Positions 1 through 11,605 of a DNA stretch of 64,000 bases are shown here, in pieces; position 1 is the first letter of the stretch; every line of letters begins with the position of its first letter. The position numbers were made by a program, and so were the translations under genes. The notes below the pieces were generated by a model, which worked only from the letters and a program-made list of their open reading frames with translations, was not told the origin of the DNA and made no database searches. This DNA is from Perkinsus marinus ATCC 50983 (taxonomy: Eukaryota; Perkinsozoa; Perkinsida; Perkinsidae): the NCBI RefSeq assembly GCF_000006405.1, contig NW_003200472.1, positions 47,162-111,161 on the forward strand, in the 5' to 3' direction.

Positions 1-508
1 GGCGATCGACCACAGGACGGAGGACAGGTGGCGTGAGTCCATCTGGCCGATGAATCGATAGATCTTCTCATTCAGGTCGGTACGATCGATGGAGTCCGAC
101 GACCTGAGCTCGGACTAGAGTGTCCAACCACGACGGACCTACATTTTGGCCGCCTCGAGCTTCGCCGCCGCCCAGGACGTGTTGGCGAGCAGCTGTTGTA
201 TTTGCTCCCTCGGCACCTCATCTGCCTTGTCCATGATGTGCCTGAGTATGAAGCCCACAGGGGACTTGGGCGTGAGGCGATCCCTTGGGGAAGAGGCCAG
301 CCGATGGAGGCAGGTACAGAGGTGTATCTTCCACACACAGATGGTTGGAACGAGGAGAGAAGAGGCGTACTGAACTCACAGCTGACATGTTATCGATCTC
401 CTCCTCTATGAGCTTGTTGATGCTCCTTGCGCCCTTCTGAGCTGCCGCCTTCACCCGACTCTGCAATTCGAGATCAGCACGTGAGACTTGCACTAGCTTC
501 CTGGTCAT
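1..508 (-). CDS. Partial gene, possible organelle RNA-binding (helical repeat) protein
   Basis: This is the 5' part of a minus-strand gene that runs off the left edge. Three exons can be joined: 508-380, 327-143 and 103-1, with introns of 52 and 39 bp, both GT-AG, and one open frame across all joins. The ATG at 508 opens a basic N-terminus (MTRKLVQVSRADLELQSR). Later residues include a stretch ending in LLANTSWAAAKLEAAK, and the visible end reads RHLSSVLWSIA. Short helical pairs ending in LLWAFA-like motifs are seen in octotricopeptide/heptatricopeptide proteins of alveolate and algal organelles, but one partial unit is weak evidence. The exon joins are good; the function is a guess and the protein is best treated as unknown. 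Confidence 0.5.
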
Positions 509-674
509 TGCTGGGGTGAAAGGTAAACACGACCTACGAACATATCAACCTTCAAGTCGAAAAATGACGGACCCAGGGATCGATCCCGATACCTCCCCTC
601 TGACACCGAACACTGAATCGAGGATGGAAACCAAGCATGGTACAGGACTACGTTGATACAGGGATAGACAACAC

Positions 675-1911
675 TCAGAAGTTCGCCTCCGCCACCGCGA
701 TGACAGCTACCTCTAAGGCAGCACGAGAAATATCTTCATCCTCGCATAAGCTGACTCACCATCATCCTCTTCAATGGTGTACTCGGAACCCTCTTCGTCC
801 TCTTCGTCCTCAGAACATGCCTCTCCAGTATACCATCTACAGTGAGCCAATAGCAGACACCTAGAGCCGATAAGGAGAGAGACCTTATAGCATGAGGAAT
901 GATATTGTCTTTCAACATCTCAGCTCGTTCCCAATCATCGGCCATCACCATATGTAAGCGGTCAACCTCATCGTCGTCTGAGACTCCCCTACCTCACCGT
1001 ACACTCCACTACACAGTCTACTACCATCCTCCTCCTCCTCCTCATACATGGACTCGAGCCACTCAGGAATAGGATGATTAGGGCCCAGGGAGCTGAAGCC
1101 GAGATCTATCAGCATAACCTCTACCACCCAACATACGTGAAAAATTGGAAGAAGCTCGGGCGAGCACGCGTAACAGTCTTCACCATGCCCTTCTTCCTCT
1201 TCTTCACGGTCTCCACTGTCACGTCCTGAATCGCCGCCGCTCCCTTTTGCTATCGCGAACCCTCGGGCCTACCATGCCAGGCTTCCATTGAATTGCATCG
1301 CTTTCTATCTCAACTATCTGGGTTTCCTTCAAGAAGTCCTTGCCCTCCCCATAGTGGTACTTCTTGGTCAACTCATCGTTGCTGAAGTAGGGGTTCTCCT
1401 CGAAGACGAAAGTGATGGTGAAGCCCCGAGGGTCGTCGCCGTCCACTGATGGGATCATGACGGGACCTCCTCCTCCCCAGCCTACTCCTAGATATGATCA
1501 CATTTGCTCTGACGTCCACAAGGTACTCCAACACGGGCAGATCCCACTCCTCGATATCGTCCTCGAACTCTGCCGAGTTGTGCAACACCTGACAGAAAAC
1601 TACCCCAAAGGCATCGCTCTTCCGTTGGTCCACCTTCTTCCAGAATCCCCTGCCACGATTCGATCCTCCCTCCGTGGACAGTAGTCGGCCCCTAGCCTCT
1701 ATGATGGGGAGTAGCTGCTTGTCGTAGCTTCTCTCCAACGCCCTTATCTCCCTGACAACAGTCAGTACCACCAATGCTGCCAAGAGATATGCTACCGCTC
1801 CAGCTTCTTTTGGATCGCAGTGTAATCCTCATCCAAAGCGATCAATTTCGAGATGAGCTCATCAGGGAGCGGAGGAGCCTCCTCCCCCTCAGCTGCTGTT
1901 ACTGTAGACAT
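675..1911 (-). CDS. Nucleosome assembly protein (NAP/SET family histone chaperone)
   Basis: NAP proteins bind histones H2A-H2B and H3-H4 and escort them to DNA. The ATG at 1911 starts an acidic segment (MSTVTAAEGEEAPPLP), then a long helix region containing KLEREIRALERSYDKQ, a GFW motif, the VLEYLVDVRANV segment, the beta core (RGFTITFVFEENPYF), an IQWKPG segment, a basic loop (VKKRKKGMVKTVTRARPSFF), IIPHAIRWYTGEA, and an acidic C-terminus. This order matches the whole NAP fold. Joins need seven GT-AG introns of 44, 45, 47, 44, 47, 47 and 47 bp. One join near 1470-1515 could not be closed: the frame shifts by one and no GT-AG pair I tried restores it, so there is either an unusual intron or a one-base error. 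The stop is TGA at 677-675. The predicted family is clear despite the break. Confidence 0.88.
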
Positions 1912-2216
1912 GGAGGTCGGCAGGGAATCCTGTGGGGATTGCTGAGGTAGGGCAAGCCCCTTCTGTGGTGGATTGGACGACTCAACTCGGTAGTAATAAA
2001 CTCATATTAGAGAGGACAAAAATTCGTTCATGGAATAGGAATCTAGCCACTACCGTCCTAGCGTACTTTTCTGATGTGTTTGGTTTTGTCTACAGCGATG
2101 AGAAGCGGAGGAGATACTCTTACGAGGAGCTGGAGAAGAGCATATGACGGTGAACGATTTGAGGATGTATACCGTCACTTTACCACCTCGCATGTGAGGC
2201 AATCCTACTAAGCTCA

Positions 2217-2764
2217 TCATATAGGCCTTTGTCGCCCTTCGGTACCCTTGGTTAATCTATTTATCTCCTGTATAAACTCCCCATCACCACCCAAGTCTAA
2301 CTTCCTCAGCGCCTCCAACAGCTTTAGCAGATCCTCTTTGCCCTCGCCAGGTGTATACAATGCCCACGATAACAGTAGCAAGCGTCACCTCCATCTCGCT
2401 GGGCGCCCTTCACTTACTCATTCGAGATCTGCTCCAACGTACAAGCCTCTTGTAGGCACTGCTATAGGTTGCCTTTTTCGTTATCATCTAAACTTCATTT
2501 CCACCTCCTCTGGTCTCCCTTACCTTAATACCGTCCATCTCCTCCAATATAAATGCAGTGAGTTCATTCACGAGCTCTGATGACTAAGGTCAAGATTCGG
2601 ACCGGGCATCATAGAGGAGGACTGACCTGCGCACTTTCTTCGGAGGAATTATCCTCAGGCAAGCGCTTAGTTTTGTGGCGCGTGACGGTATGTGCGCAAC
2701 CTTCCCCGATCGCAGGCAGGAACACGACTGGTTCTTCACTCGTCACCGTTGTAGCTAATACCAT
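2217..2764 (-). CDS. Unknown small multi-exon protein
   Basis: I do not recognise this protein. The ATG at 2764 follows an in-frame TAG, so it is the first possible start. Exon 1 encodes MVLATTVTSEEPVVFL and ends in an acidic SSEESAQ stretch. A GTCAGT donor and a 52-bp intron lead to LVNELTAFILEEMDGIK, then a second intron to a short exon (QCLQEACTLEQISNE). The last exon reads GEGKEDLLKLLEALRKLDLGG and FIQEINRLTK and ends in TGA at 2219-2217. The last splice join is not resolved. The product would be a short acidic, helix-rich protein. It lies between the NAP gene and the divergent plus-strand gene at 2786; the two starts are only about 20 bp apart, so they may share a promoter region. Confidence 0.5.
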
Positions 2765-2785
2765 ACCACTATTATCCACCTAAAT

Positions 2786-5133
2786 ATGCGCACACTACTC
2801 CTCATCACCTCTATTTTATTCTATCAAACCGACTCTTCCCCTGCCGAGCCGAGCTCCCTACTGCAGCTCTCGGGTGGAGTCACTCACAATGCTAAGCACC
2901 AAATGACTGTGGCTGAGGCGAGGAAGGCTTTCGAGGTCAGTCGAGAAAAGACGGATGAGATACTCCATAAGGTAAGCCTCGCACATGAAGGCTAGGGAGT
3001 TCGGGTCTGGGCCCAGGTCCAACAGGAGATGAAGAGTTTGAACGTCCAGATGGATAAGACCAGGGACGACGAGCAGAAAGGAATGGCCAAGCTACAGCAA
3101 GAGAAAAAGGATGACGATAAGTAGGCAACTCTAGCTAGAGGGTCTTAGCACACTGTTGGTGGCCATTAGGAAGCTCGAGGCCGCAGACAAACGCTATGAG
3201 GCACTCGAGACTAAAGCCACGCAGGATTCGCCGAGTACGGTTGACCCCGACTAGTGATGTCACTTTTATCAATGAGGGTGCCTCAGGTATCAACAGCGGC
3301 AGGAGTATCAGCTCCACCTCAGCGGCGGCCTCTAGCTTCATGGAGGGCCCGTTACCCGACTTCCTTGAGCCCTTGAGGGACGGCGCGAGGAAGGCCCAGA
3401 GCTTCGCTGATGAGATGAAAAAGCAGGAGGAGGATCTCGATGCAGTTGCCAACGGCAGAGGTCAGGCTTGTCATCATCCGAGGCTAGGCAGTGTTTGAAT
3501 GCCCTCAGGTGCTCCTCCCGGGTTCTCCCTTATACAGGAGGGAGTCGGCGGGATGGACGCTGGTTCCCGTGAGGTAGCTAGCGCCATGGAGGCCGAGGCG
3601 GCTGATGATTCCCGGACCGACAAGCACCTGGCCAAGGCCTCAGATGCAGTAGGATGTGCCCCTCTCATTGTGAGCATCAATGCTATCAGCTAAATGCCCT
3701 TCAACGCAGTATTCAAGACGAGTCGAGGGAGCTGGCCCTCGAGGAACGTGACGATACTGCGCACAAGTCCACCTTGCATGACGACGATGTCCTCTCCTTC
3801 CTTGAGGAAGCCACCTCCACGAAGAACGCCGGCTGGGAGACTGAGTACAGGTCTCATTATCGCATTCCCTATACCACACTTTTCCCTTCTCAGTCTCGAT
3901 CGCCAAGTCCGGAAGTGGAGGAGCTTCCTCGCCCGCGACTCCCATAGAAGGAGCAAGCACTCGGTCTCTGAGGCTGATGACGATGATGATGCTTCCTCTC
4001 TCCTCCAGCTCGCCGATAAGTCGGACTCGCACGGCGATTGGGTCAGCAAGTAGGGCTCTACCTGGCTCGGACTGGGCCCAGAGGGATTCCTGTCAGGATC
4101 GAGAGGTACATGAAAGAGGATCGTCAAAGGGTGTTGGCCGCCCGAGACTCAAAAACCACTCCATCTAATGCGCTGGTGGACAACGATGATGAGGATAAGG
4201 CCTCGTCTTCCTTCCTCGAGAGCTCTATGGTAGTCGATGCTCCTCAAGGGGATGGTCATGCTTGGATGCTCAGAGTGCTGAGGACGTACGATCGGCAATT
4301 CGCAAGGAGGCTGAGAAAACTCGAGACGTCATAAAAATTCTCGAACGAGTCCAGAAGGCCGGTGATGGAAAGAAGACCCCTCAGGTGAGGGCTTGGCAGT
4401 CCCCCGTTATTTTGGCATCCGTGGGGCTGTAGGGCAAGGGACCGTCCTTTGTCGAGAAAAGCCAGGCCCATCACTTCAACCTGGAGAAGGCCGAGGAGGA
4501 GGTTGGGGCTCTCCAGGCTAAGTGGGCAAGGGAGGCCAAGAGGATCTCGGTACGATTATTATAGTCGCTCGGACTAGGTCCCGACCAGCTGTGTGCCTTT
4601 GGTCTTGCAGGCCCCTAACACCGACGGGAGCTCCCTCGACGACAGCAATATTGAGAAGATGAAGAGGAAGGCGCTTCAGGCTGATGAGCATGTGAAGAAG
4701 GTCGACGAGGACTTCAAGAATGCCCTGGTGTCGCTGAAATCGGTAGTAACAGCGCCGGCTCTGTATTCTTGTGCAGTCTCTGCATTATAGGACATCTTGG
4801 CTCAGTCTAAGGCCAGCAGTAACAGGGGAGCATCCTTCCTCCAACTCGGTACTCGCTCGAGGGCTCATGAAGCCCTCGAGAAGCTCAGCGCTGAGCTAGA
4901 TGCTGATATGGTGAAGAACGCGGAGAAGGAAGGGCAAATCGAGCAAGCGATGAAGGACGCTGGAGGGTCTCAGTCCCTTCTCGAGGAGACAAAGGGAAAG
5001 GTAGCCTAGATGGACGGGTGGTCGTGATGATGATCGCAGCTGTCAGGCTACACTTCCCGACAACCTCGTACAGGCGATGGCTCGACTTGACGCCTTGGCC
5101 AAGCGGCTGAGCCAAGGGACTAGCCCCTCCTAG
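2786..5133 (+). CDS. Secreted coiled-coil protein with repeated SFLE/SLLQ motifs (copy 1)
   Basis: The ATG at 2786 opens a signal peptide (MRTLLLITSILFYQTDSS), so the product likely enters the secretory pathway. About ten exons follow, separated by GT-AG introns mostly of 45-52 bp; for example 45 bp after the codon for EILHK and 49 bp after KKDDDK. The mature protein is a charged alpha-helical coiled coil (KVQQEMKSLNVQMDKT, KKLEAADKRYEALETK). It is punctuated by short hydrophobic motifs: SSLLQL, ASSFMEG, LSFLEEA, SSSFLESS and ASFLQLG. The last exon ends in TAG at 5131-5133. The internal splice pattern is only partly worked out. A paralogue starts 131 bp downstream in the same orientation with a similar signal peptide. 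I know of no named family; an extracellular or vesicle-matrix role is inferred only from the signal peptide. Confidence 0.6.
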
Positions 5134-5264
5134 TCTTGGATATGTCCTATCATGATCATCTTGGACGGTGTTGCTCTGTCATTGTGTGTTCTGGTGTTGG
5201 CGGATCCTCCGGAGGGAAACGGTGTTGTCTCGCAGCAAATACCCTGTACACACTCGAAACATCT

Positions 5265-6384
5265 ATGCGGTCGTTACTTATCTTTCTCACTACTATCACC
5301 TCCTTAGCAGAGGGCCTACATGTGGACGCGGCAACGGGCGCTAAAATGGGCCTGGCCGAGAAGGTTATAGAGTCTAGCAAGAAGAAGTCAGAGGAGCTAC
5401 TCAATGAGGTAGGCTTGCAGTCCTCGCCTCAGCCTCCTTAGTCTTCGCCTGCCGTAGCTCCACGAGCAAATACGGTCGTTGACCAGCGATCTCGACCAGA
5501 GTGCGGCAGAGCAGAAGAAGGATCTGGACCTGCTTAAGCAAGATGAGGCTTTCCAAGATAGGTGAGACCCCCGGAATTTGAGGGCGTCCTACGATGAAGT
5601 GGAAATTTGGTAGGGCCCTTGAGAATACCGAGTCGAAACTGAAGGAGATTGCTGCTGAAAAAATCGCAATTCCAGGTTGGGGAAGTCTTGGGCTTACGTG
5701 AGATTGATCGAATGCTCCTGTCAGAGGCGGTGATGAGCAGCTTCATGCAGAATGCGAACGGCCAGGGAGACTTCATCGCCCCTTTGAGGAAGGCTGCCGA
5801 GAAAGCCAGGGAGTTCGCGGAGAAGTTGATGAACAGTTCCGTCGCTTTCGCTCGTGAGGCTACGAGGGCCCGACACTACGGGTGGAGGTCACCGGTTCCG
5901 TAGGCTCTGCTGGAGACGCTGGGCAGCCTGGCGAGGGGAAGAACTCTTCGTCGTCATTCCTCGAGGCTAAGGATGTTGGCTACTTCCTTGGCGATGCTGC
6001 CTCGCTTGGAACGGAGGATGCTGATACCGATGCCGCTGAGAGAGGCCTCAGCTTGGCTCAGGATGGGGTGGGGGTGTGCAAGGCGATGGAAGTTGGTCAC
6101 TTGTTGTTATGGCAGATCAGTAAGCTCGATGCTGACATCGCAGCTCAGAAGAAGATGTTGGCCACCGAGCGAGACGAGCTGGAGAAGGAAAAGGAATCTA
6201 CCGCTAAGCTGGAACTCAACGTGGACTCTCAAGGATCTCTGCTGGCATCATCGGATACTCCTCAAGTCGACCCCCTGGAGGACGCTGAGACACTGCCTGG
6301 TCTCTCCTTCCTGGAGACCCAGAGTGGAGCGAGCTCGGCGGCTGCTGCTGCCTCTAGAGCACGACTGAGCTCCTGGCTTCAGAG

Positions 6385-6478
<94 letters not shown>

Positions 6479-7712
6479 GGTAGAGTTGGTTCTACTGCAT
6501 GCACCCCGGATGGCCTTAGTTGATTATCATACGATGCAGGTTCAGGGCTAAGTTGAACAAGGCTAGGGCGGCGGCCGGCCTTCCTGCACTGCCTGTCAAT
6601 TCCACGCAGAAGGTGGCTGTGAATAAGGAAGAGAAGAGGGACGAGAGAACTAAGGGAAGCTCCAGCACTGAGATAACGAAATCGAAGGAGAAGGAGTCCC
6701 TATTGCAATGGGCCCCTCTCAATTTCGCTGTAAGCTTCAGCTCCCGAACAGTTGACGAGAAATGTTGATTTTCCAAATTTGCCCCCTAAGAAACTAAAAA
6801 CCCCTTACGTCAGCTATTGTGCGATGGACGTGGCCTCCCTATCTGTCCTTGGTGTCGCAGGAAAGTGAGGATATGCAGAAAGAGAAGAGAGATGTGGCTC
6901 GCTTGAAGGAGGAGTTCGCCGAGTCGCTCCAGAAGGTTAAGGACCAGAGTGCTGCTCTACTGGCCGAATCTCAAGCTGATGTGCGCAAATGTTCAAGTTC
7001 GCTCACCCCATGCAGTTTTCTCTTAGCTCGAGGCAAACGAGCATATGAAGTCGACGCTGGACGATGGGTCCATCAGTAGTGGCAGCTTCGTTGAGACCTC
7101 CAATTACGATCCCCAGAAGGAGGCCGCGGCTATAAAGGAGCTCAACAGGAGGTGGGAGGCCGAGGCCGACAAGCTGAAGAATGTAGGGTCTAGTCAACTT
7201 GCCCCTTGGGGTGACGGAGGGGCTTCTTGTCCAGGCACCTATTGGAGGTCCAGAAGAGGAAGAATTATCGGCTATGATGAAGCAGCAGAAAGAGAGGGAT
7301 GCCAGGGACGATGAGAAGATCAAAGAAATGAAGGATGAGATGCGTAGCGACTTGCAGAAACTGCACAAGGTGAGGAATTAGAGGTCAGTGATAGCACTCG
7401 TAGTTTCGATGGTCTAGGAAATATCTTTGGCTACAGCCAACACGGCTAATGAGGACTTTTCCTCCTTCTTGGAAACCGGTCGTCGCAACCCTGAGTCAGA
7501 ACGTGCGAAGTCGTTGTTGAACCGTGTCGAGGATTTAGTTGTTAGCGATGAGATTAAGACCAAGGCTGAGGTGAGACGTCTCTCCTGCAACTCTCTTGCC
7601 TTCGAAAACCATGTTGCTCCTTCAGCTCCAATCCCTCCGCAGTGAGGCTGCTAATGCTGTTGGTGCCATCCCTGGAGTTCTAGCCGAGGTGGCTCGCCAT
7701 ATCGTGCATTGA
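5265..7712 (+). CDS. Secreted coiled-coil protein with repeated SFLE motifs (copy 2)
   Basis: This is a tandem paralogue of the gene just upstream. The ATG at 5265 starts a signal peptide (MRSLLIFLTTITSLAEG) that resembles that of copy 1, followed by AEKVIESSKKKSEELLNE. Later exons carry SSSSFLEAK, LSFLETQSG and FSSFLETGRR embedded in long charged helices (KLDADIAAQKKMLATERDEL). The exon ending at 6384 joins the exon at 6540 in frame (LQR then FRAKLNKARAAAG) across a 155-bp intron that is mostly a TAG repeat. The final exon reads LRSEAANAVGAIPGVL and ends in TGA at 7710-7712. The internal model is incomplete. The signal peptide, coiled coil and SFLE spacing shared with copy 1 support a common, unnamed secreted family. 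Confidence 0.6.
6385..6478 (+). repeat. (GTA/TAG)n microsatellite inside an intron, about 31 copies
   Basis: An uninterrupted run of TAG triplets covers 94 bp directly at the splice donor of an intron (6385-6539) of the second SFLE gene. Every GTAG unit contains both a GT and an AG. Without the repeat the intron would be about 61 bp, close to its neighbours. Confidence 0.95.
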
Positions 7713-7998
7713 TGTGTACATAACTTCACAACATGCTAGTCGATGCTTGCCGTGCTGTATCTGTTGATGTTGAGTGCTAGTGGGTGATAGTGAAATCTAC
7801 ACTTGACACAGCCAATTTACAAGGCTGAAAACATGATGGAAACCAGAAAATGCTGCTGATGATAAGCATCTGTGGGTGTACTACAGTGAACTTCTAATGA
7901 TCTCAAGGTTAAAGGTTACCAACACAACATCTACCAACCTCTCTTGAATGAAACGGTCCCACCATAACCATGCCGTGAGACTAGAGTCAAGTTTGGAA

Positions 7999-10900
7999 CT
8001 AAATTTTGATGTCCTCCGGCGAGAACACAACCTGAGCTCGGTCCCTCACGAAGGACCACACGCGTGTTGAACTGCTGTGGTGGAAGGCCGACTCGTGGCC
8101 GACGACCACTAGATGGTCCTTGCCTCGGGAGATGGCCACATTGGCTCGTTGAGGGTCCGAGATGAAAGTGCCTGATGCTGATATGTGGTAAAGCTGATGC
8201 TGCAGGAAGTGATACCAAAATGGCCGCTAGAAGATCTTTGGTAAGTGAGGACGACAATGACGACACTCGCCTCGGAGCCTTGGAAGCTGTCCACTGTTGC
8301 CACAGTTATCGGGTCCATAATCTGAAGTGTAGTCACCAGGATGGCCAGTCCACACGAAATAGGCATAGGTAACGTCGAGTAGTGAACCCACTCGATCCTT
8401 CATTTCCTGCACCATCGCTTTATACATGCATATGACACAAATATCCTTGGTACGGCGAGAGAGGCGTTCCACCAGGCGTACGACAATGTCAGCCTCGCCA
8501 GGATGGTACAGCGAGTCACCTGGGCCCATGTCACTCGTCGTCGTCCTTCTCATCAACCCACCTCGGCGTTGTGGAGGTGAGCAGCTGCTGTGCTGTAAAA
8601 CTATGATGGGCGCCATACTAGGTAGGATGGGCCCTCTGATGGGAGAGGTGTACTGAGTGACCACCTGACGATTACAAAACCACTAGGAAGTCTCCATCCG
8701 AGGACGGCGCAGGCAGCACTTGTCCATCATAGAATAGGGCTGAGCAGATCGCGGAGATATCAGGATGGCAACGGTACTGTGTCCTCAGCTGGAGTCGACG
8801 CAGCAGCCGTCTTCCATGATGGGATTCGTGTCTGGGATGGTGACACGAGCATCATAGGGCATGGTGACACCCTACCTTCTCGTGATGAGGGTCATCACCG
8901 ACGTAGACCCCGAGGGAGACTTGATAGGGCAATCATCTGGTGGGGGTGGTAGCTGCTTTGGATCGCCAAACATAAGTATTCGAATCGGCTGCAGACTGCG
9001 CATGAAAGGCAGCATCAGGGTGGGCTCCGTCACTTGGCCACACTCATCGACCACAACAAAGGGGCAAGGTACCTTAACAATAAGTACACCATCAACTCGT
9101 AAGCTGTCCTTCCATCTACTGTCAAGTCGATCGCCGATGCTAGCGTGGCCGCCACCACTGCCCTCGCCTTCCAGTCCAAGGCCGACAGCCCCGGAGGACC
9201 TTCCATTCGAGAACGACTCTGCGTCCGGGCGAAAAAATCATCTCGAAGGTTAGCCGCAATCCTATCGTAGACGCCAAGCCGGACGAAGTCTTCAAAGCCC
9301 TTCGACTTGAGCTTGAGCAGGACGTTGTCAACAGCGACATTTGTGAGGGAGAGCAGTCCGACTCTGCGGTGAGCTATTGGTATCACAGGTCCGCAGGAAG
9401 CCACAAGGACTTCACACAGTAGCGAGATGACTGCCGCCAAAACCGTCGTCTTGCCAGAGCCGTAGACGCCTTGGACCATGATCAGGGGCTCCGCAGTGTT
9501 GTCTGTAAACCATGCCTGTACATGCTTCAGGACTGCTATTTGGTCGGAGTTGAGGTTTGGAAACAACTCCATTGTAGCCTCCATACAAGCATCCAGATCC
9601 ACAGCGGTTGGCAGGGTGAGGGAGCGGTTCAGCAGTCGGTGACCGCTGACCAGACCTCCAAAGAGGCACAGGCTTGTACAGCAGATCGCCCCTGGATCCA
9701 AAGAGGCCCGAGAGCCCGAACTAACGTTGAAGGCATCTCCCTCATGGTCACTACCCTCCTCGCATTTGGTGGACAACAGCGTTCGTAAAGTCTCTAGGTA
9801 CTGTAGCCGCTGACCGACACCTTCAAGGCAGTGTAGCGTATCACAGGCAGTCGTCGAGCCCACCACTAAGCCGTCTTGTACCCTTCTGGTCGCCTCGGTG
9901 AGAGGCTCGACCCGTAGGAGGCCCTGAGGGTTGAGGCCTCTCCATGCACTAGCATAGACCACCCAAGCGCCCTTCACGGAGAATAGGAATATGTCTGGGG
10001 TCTCCATCCGCGTTTCCTTCCCACTCATGCTAGATGCCTTGAAGAACAGCTTTGACCCTCCACGCTTCCTTTTACTGTTTGCCTGGGAATGAGCAGGGAA
10101 GTAGAGCCTCGCCTCGCCTTTGTCGGTCATTTTCAGTTTACACGTGGAACCCAAAGGGCATCTCTTGAACTGAGCCGAGCGTGCCAGCCGTGATCCCGTA
10201 GCGAGGTCTCGAAGGCCGAAGTAGAGCGACCTATATAAGGTGTCCAGATGGAGGAGGGTGTAGCTGTGCATCGACATGGCCACATGAGTGGAGCTCAGCT
10301 GGGTCGAGTTGTCGCCACCTTCAGAGGGCACTGCGAATTCCAGATCAAGCAAGTCGAAAGGAGTCCTCGGAGGGCAGTACGGAGGGAAAGCCGGCATCGC
10401 AGAGTCCCTCTGAGCTTCCTCAATAGAGCCCATTATGGGCAGGGGCGCGCGTCGTGGGGCTTTGCTAGGTTGCAACAGCAAAGCGGCCCCTTCATCTTCG
10501 ACCTCAGGTTTCGCCTTAGTCTTTGCTGTCCTCAGTATAGCCTCAAACTCGTTGTCCTCAACAGGACCGATTGACGGCCTGCAGATGCCCCCGAAGGCAT
10601 GGCCCTCAATAGCTCCAGCGGAGCGAAACATATCACCGTTGACCATACCCACATTAACACTGAACCGGCCCTCCGTGGCCCCACCATGGCCTGCTGCTAC
10701 ACAGCCGCTACCCTGAACGAGCCCTCCTTCTCCCGAGCCGAACTGTATTCGAGCAATATGCCGCTGCAGGAGCATCTCCAACGTAGCCGATCTGTTCCTA
10801 GCCTCATTCCAGTCCCGCCTCAGTGTGTAGGTCCAGATGACACTGTCAAGTGCCTCATCGGCCTCGAGACTGTACAGGCTGACTCCAGCATCGTGTAGAC

Positions 10901-11150
10901 CTATGAAGCCCTCTTGGTACCGCTTCCTCTTCTGCATCACATGTGGCGTGTACTGACAGGCAAAGCGGCCCGTTAAGGTCCAGGCTTGCCCCGTCGGGCT
11001 CTCTCGGCCACCCCCATCTGTAGTCAGCTGCAGCCCTCGGCGCTGCCGCTTCCTCCGGCCCACGGCCCTCAGGTCCATCGGGGCCATGTTGCTCATAGGA
11101 ATCCCACGAAGTAGGTCCACCTCGGCCAGACAGGCATCGAAATCACACAT
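7999..11150 (-). CDS. UPF1-like superfamily 1 RNA/DNA helicase
   Basis: The ATG at 11150 begins one long exon of almost 700 codons. Its N-terminal half is unrecognised (with a cysteine-bearing KRCPLGSTCKLKM stretch) and its second half starts the helicase core. Walker A is GVYGSGKTT near residue 560, motif Ia is LTNVAVDNVLLKL, and ARAVVAATL follows. A 47-bp intron (donor GTAGAT in the codon after AIDLT) leads to motif II in the form VVVDECGQVTEP and motif III GDPKQLPP. Later exons give motif IV (ICVICMYKAMVQEMKDR), motif V (VATVDSFQGSEASVV) and motif VI (RANVAISRGKDHLVVVG), ending at TAG 8001-7999. The DECGQ box and the VAISRG form place it in the UPF1/IGHMBP2/ZGRF1/Aquarius branch, which unwinds nucleic acids using ATP. 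The exon joins between 8640 and 8880 are not resolved. The exact subfamily is uncertain. Confidence 0.85.
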
Positions 11151-11605
11151 GCTAAGTAACTACGAGCTAATGAGGACCTTCCACACATCACTCTGACCCT
11201 TAAGGACTCCTCATAATATCGGTGGCCGTCCTGATACCTATCATGATCATCTAGATACCCCACTAGGGATACCCCTTCCTATCAGCTCACCCTAACATCC
11301 CCTCAAGTAAGGCTACTATTCCTAATGAGCCCCCCAATTCATGCCGCTACATCACAACACAACATAGATTGTAGGCATAAAGCTTCATTGTTGTCCTTCT
11401 TCTCGTTGTTATTATTATCAAGTGATATAGCCTAAGGTTGAGATGCTATGCAGTTCAATCGACGGCCAACAGCTGTTTAGCAATACAGGGCACAGCATGG
11501 GCAGCAGCAGCAGCAAGAGATGACATCATGCAATACTTAGAGAGGAAAAGCAATCATTATTAATATTCTAGTTCGCACGAGAACACTACTACTACCGCTA
11601 CTACT
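11151..11605. other. Intergenic stretch without a visible gene
   Basis: This 455-bp gap separates two minus-strand genes. It is AT-richer than its surroundings and holds a short (CAG)n-like run near 11,502-11,516. I see no ORF or RNA gene. It probably holds the 3' end of the downstream gene and the promoter of the helicase gene. Confidence 0.5.

Noticed and set aside
1932-2147. Plus-strand ORF upstream of NAP
   Set aside because: It has no splice or family support and overlaps the likely 3' end and promoter of minus-strand genes.
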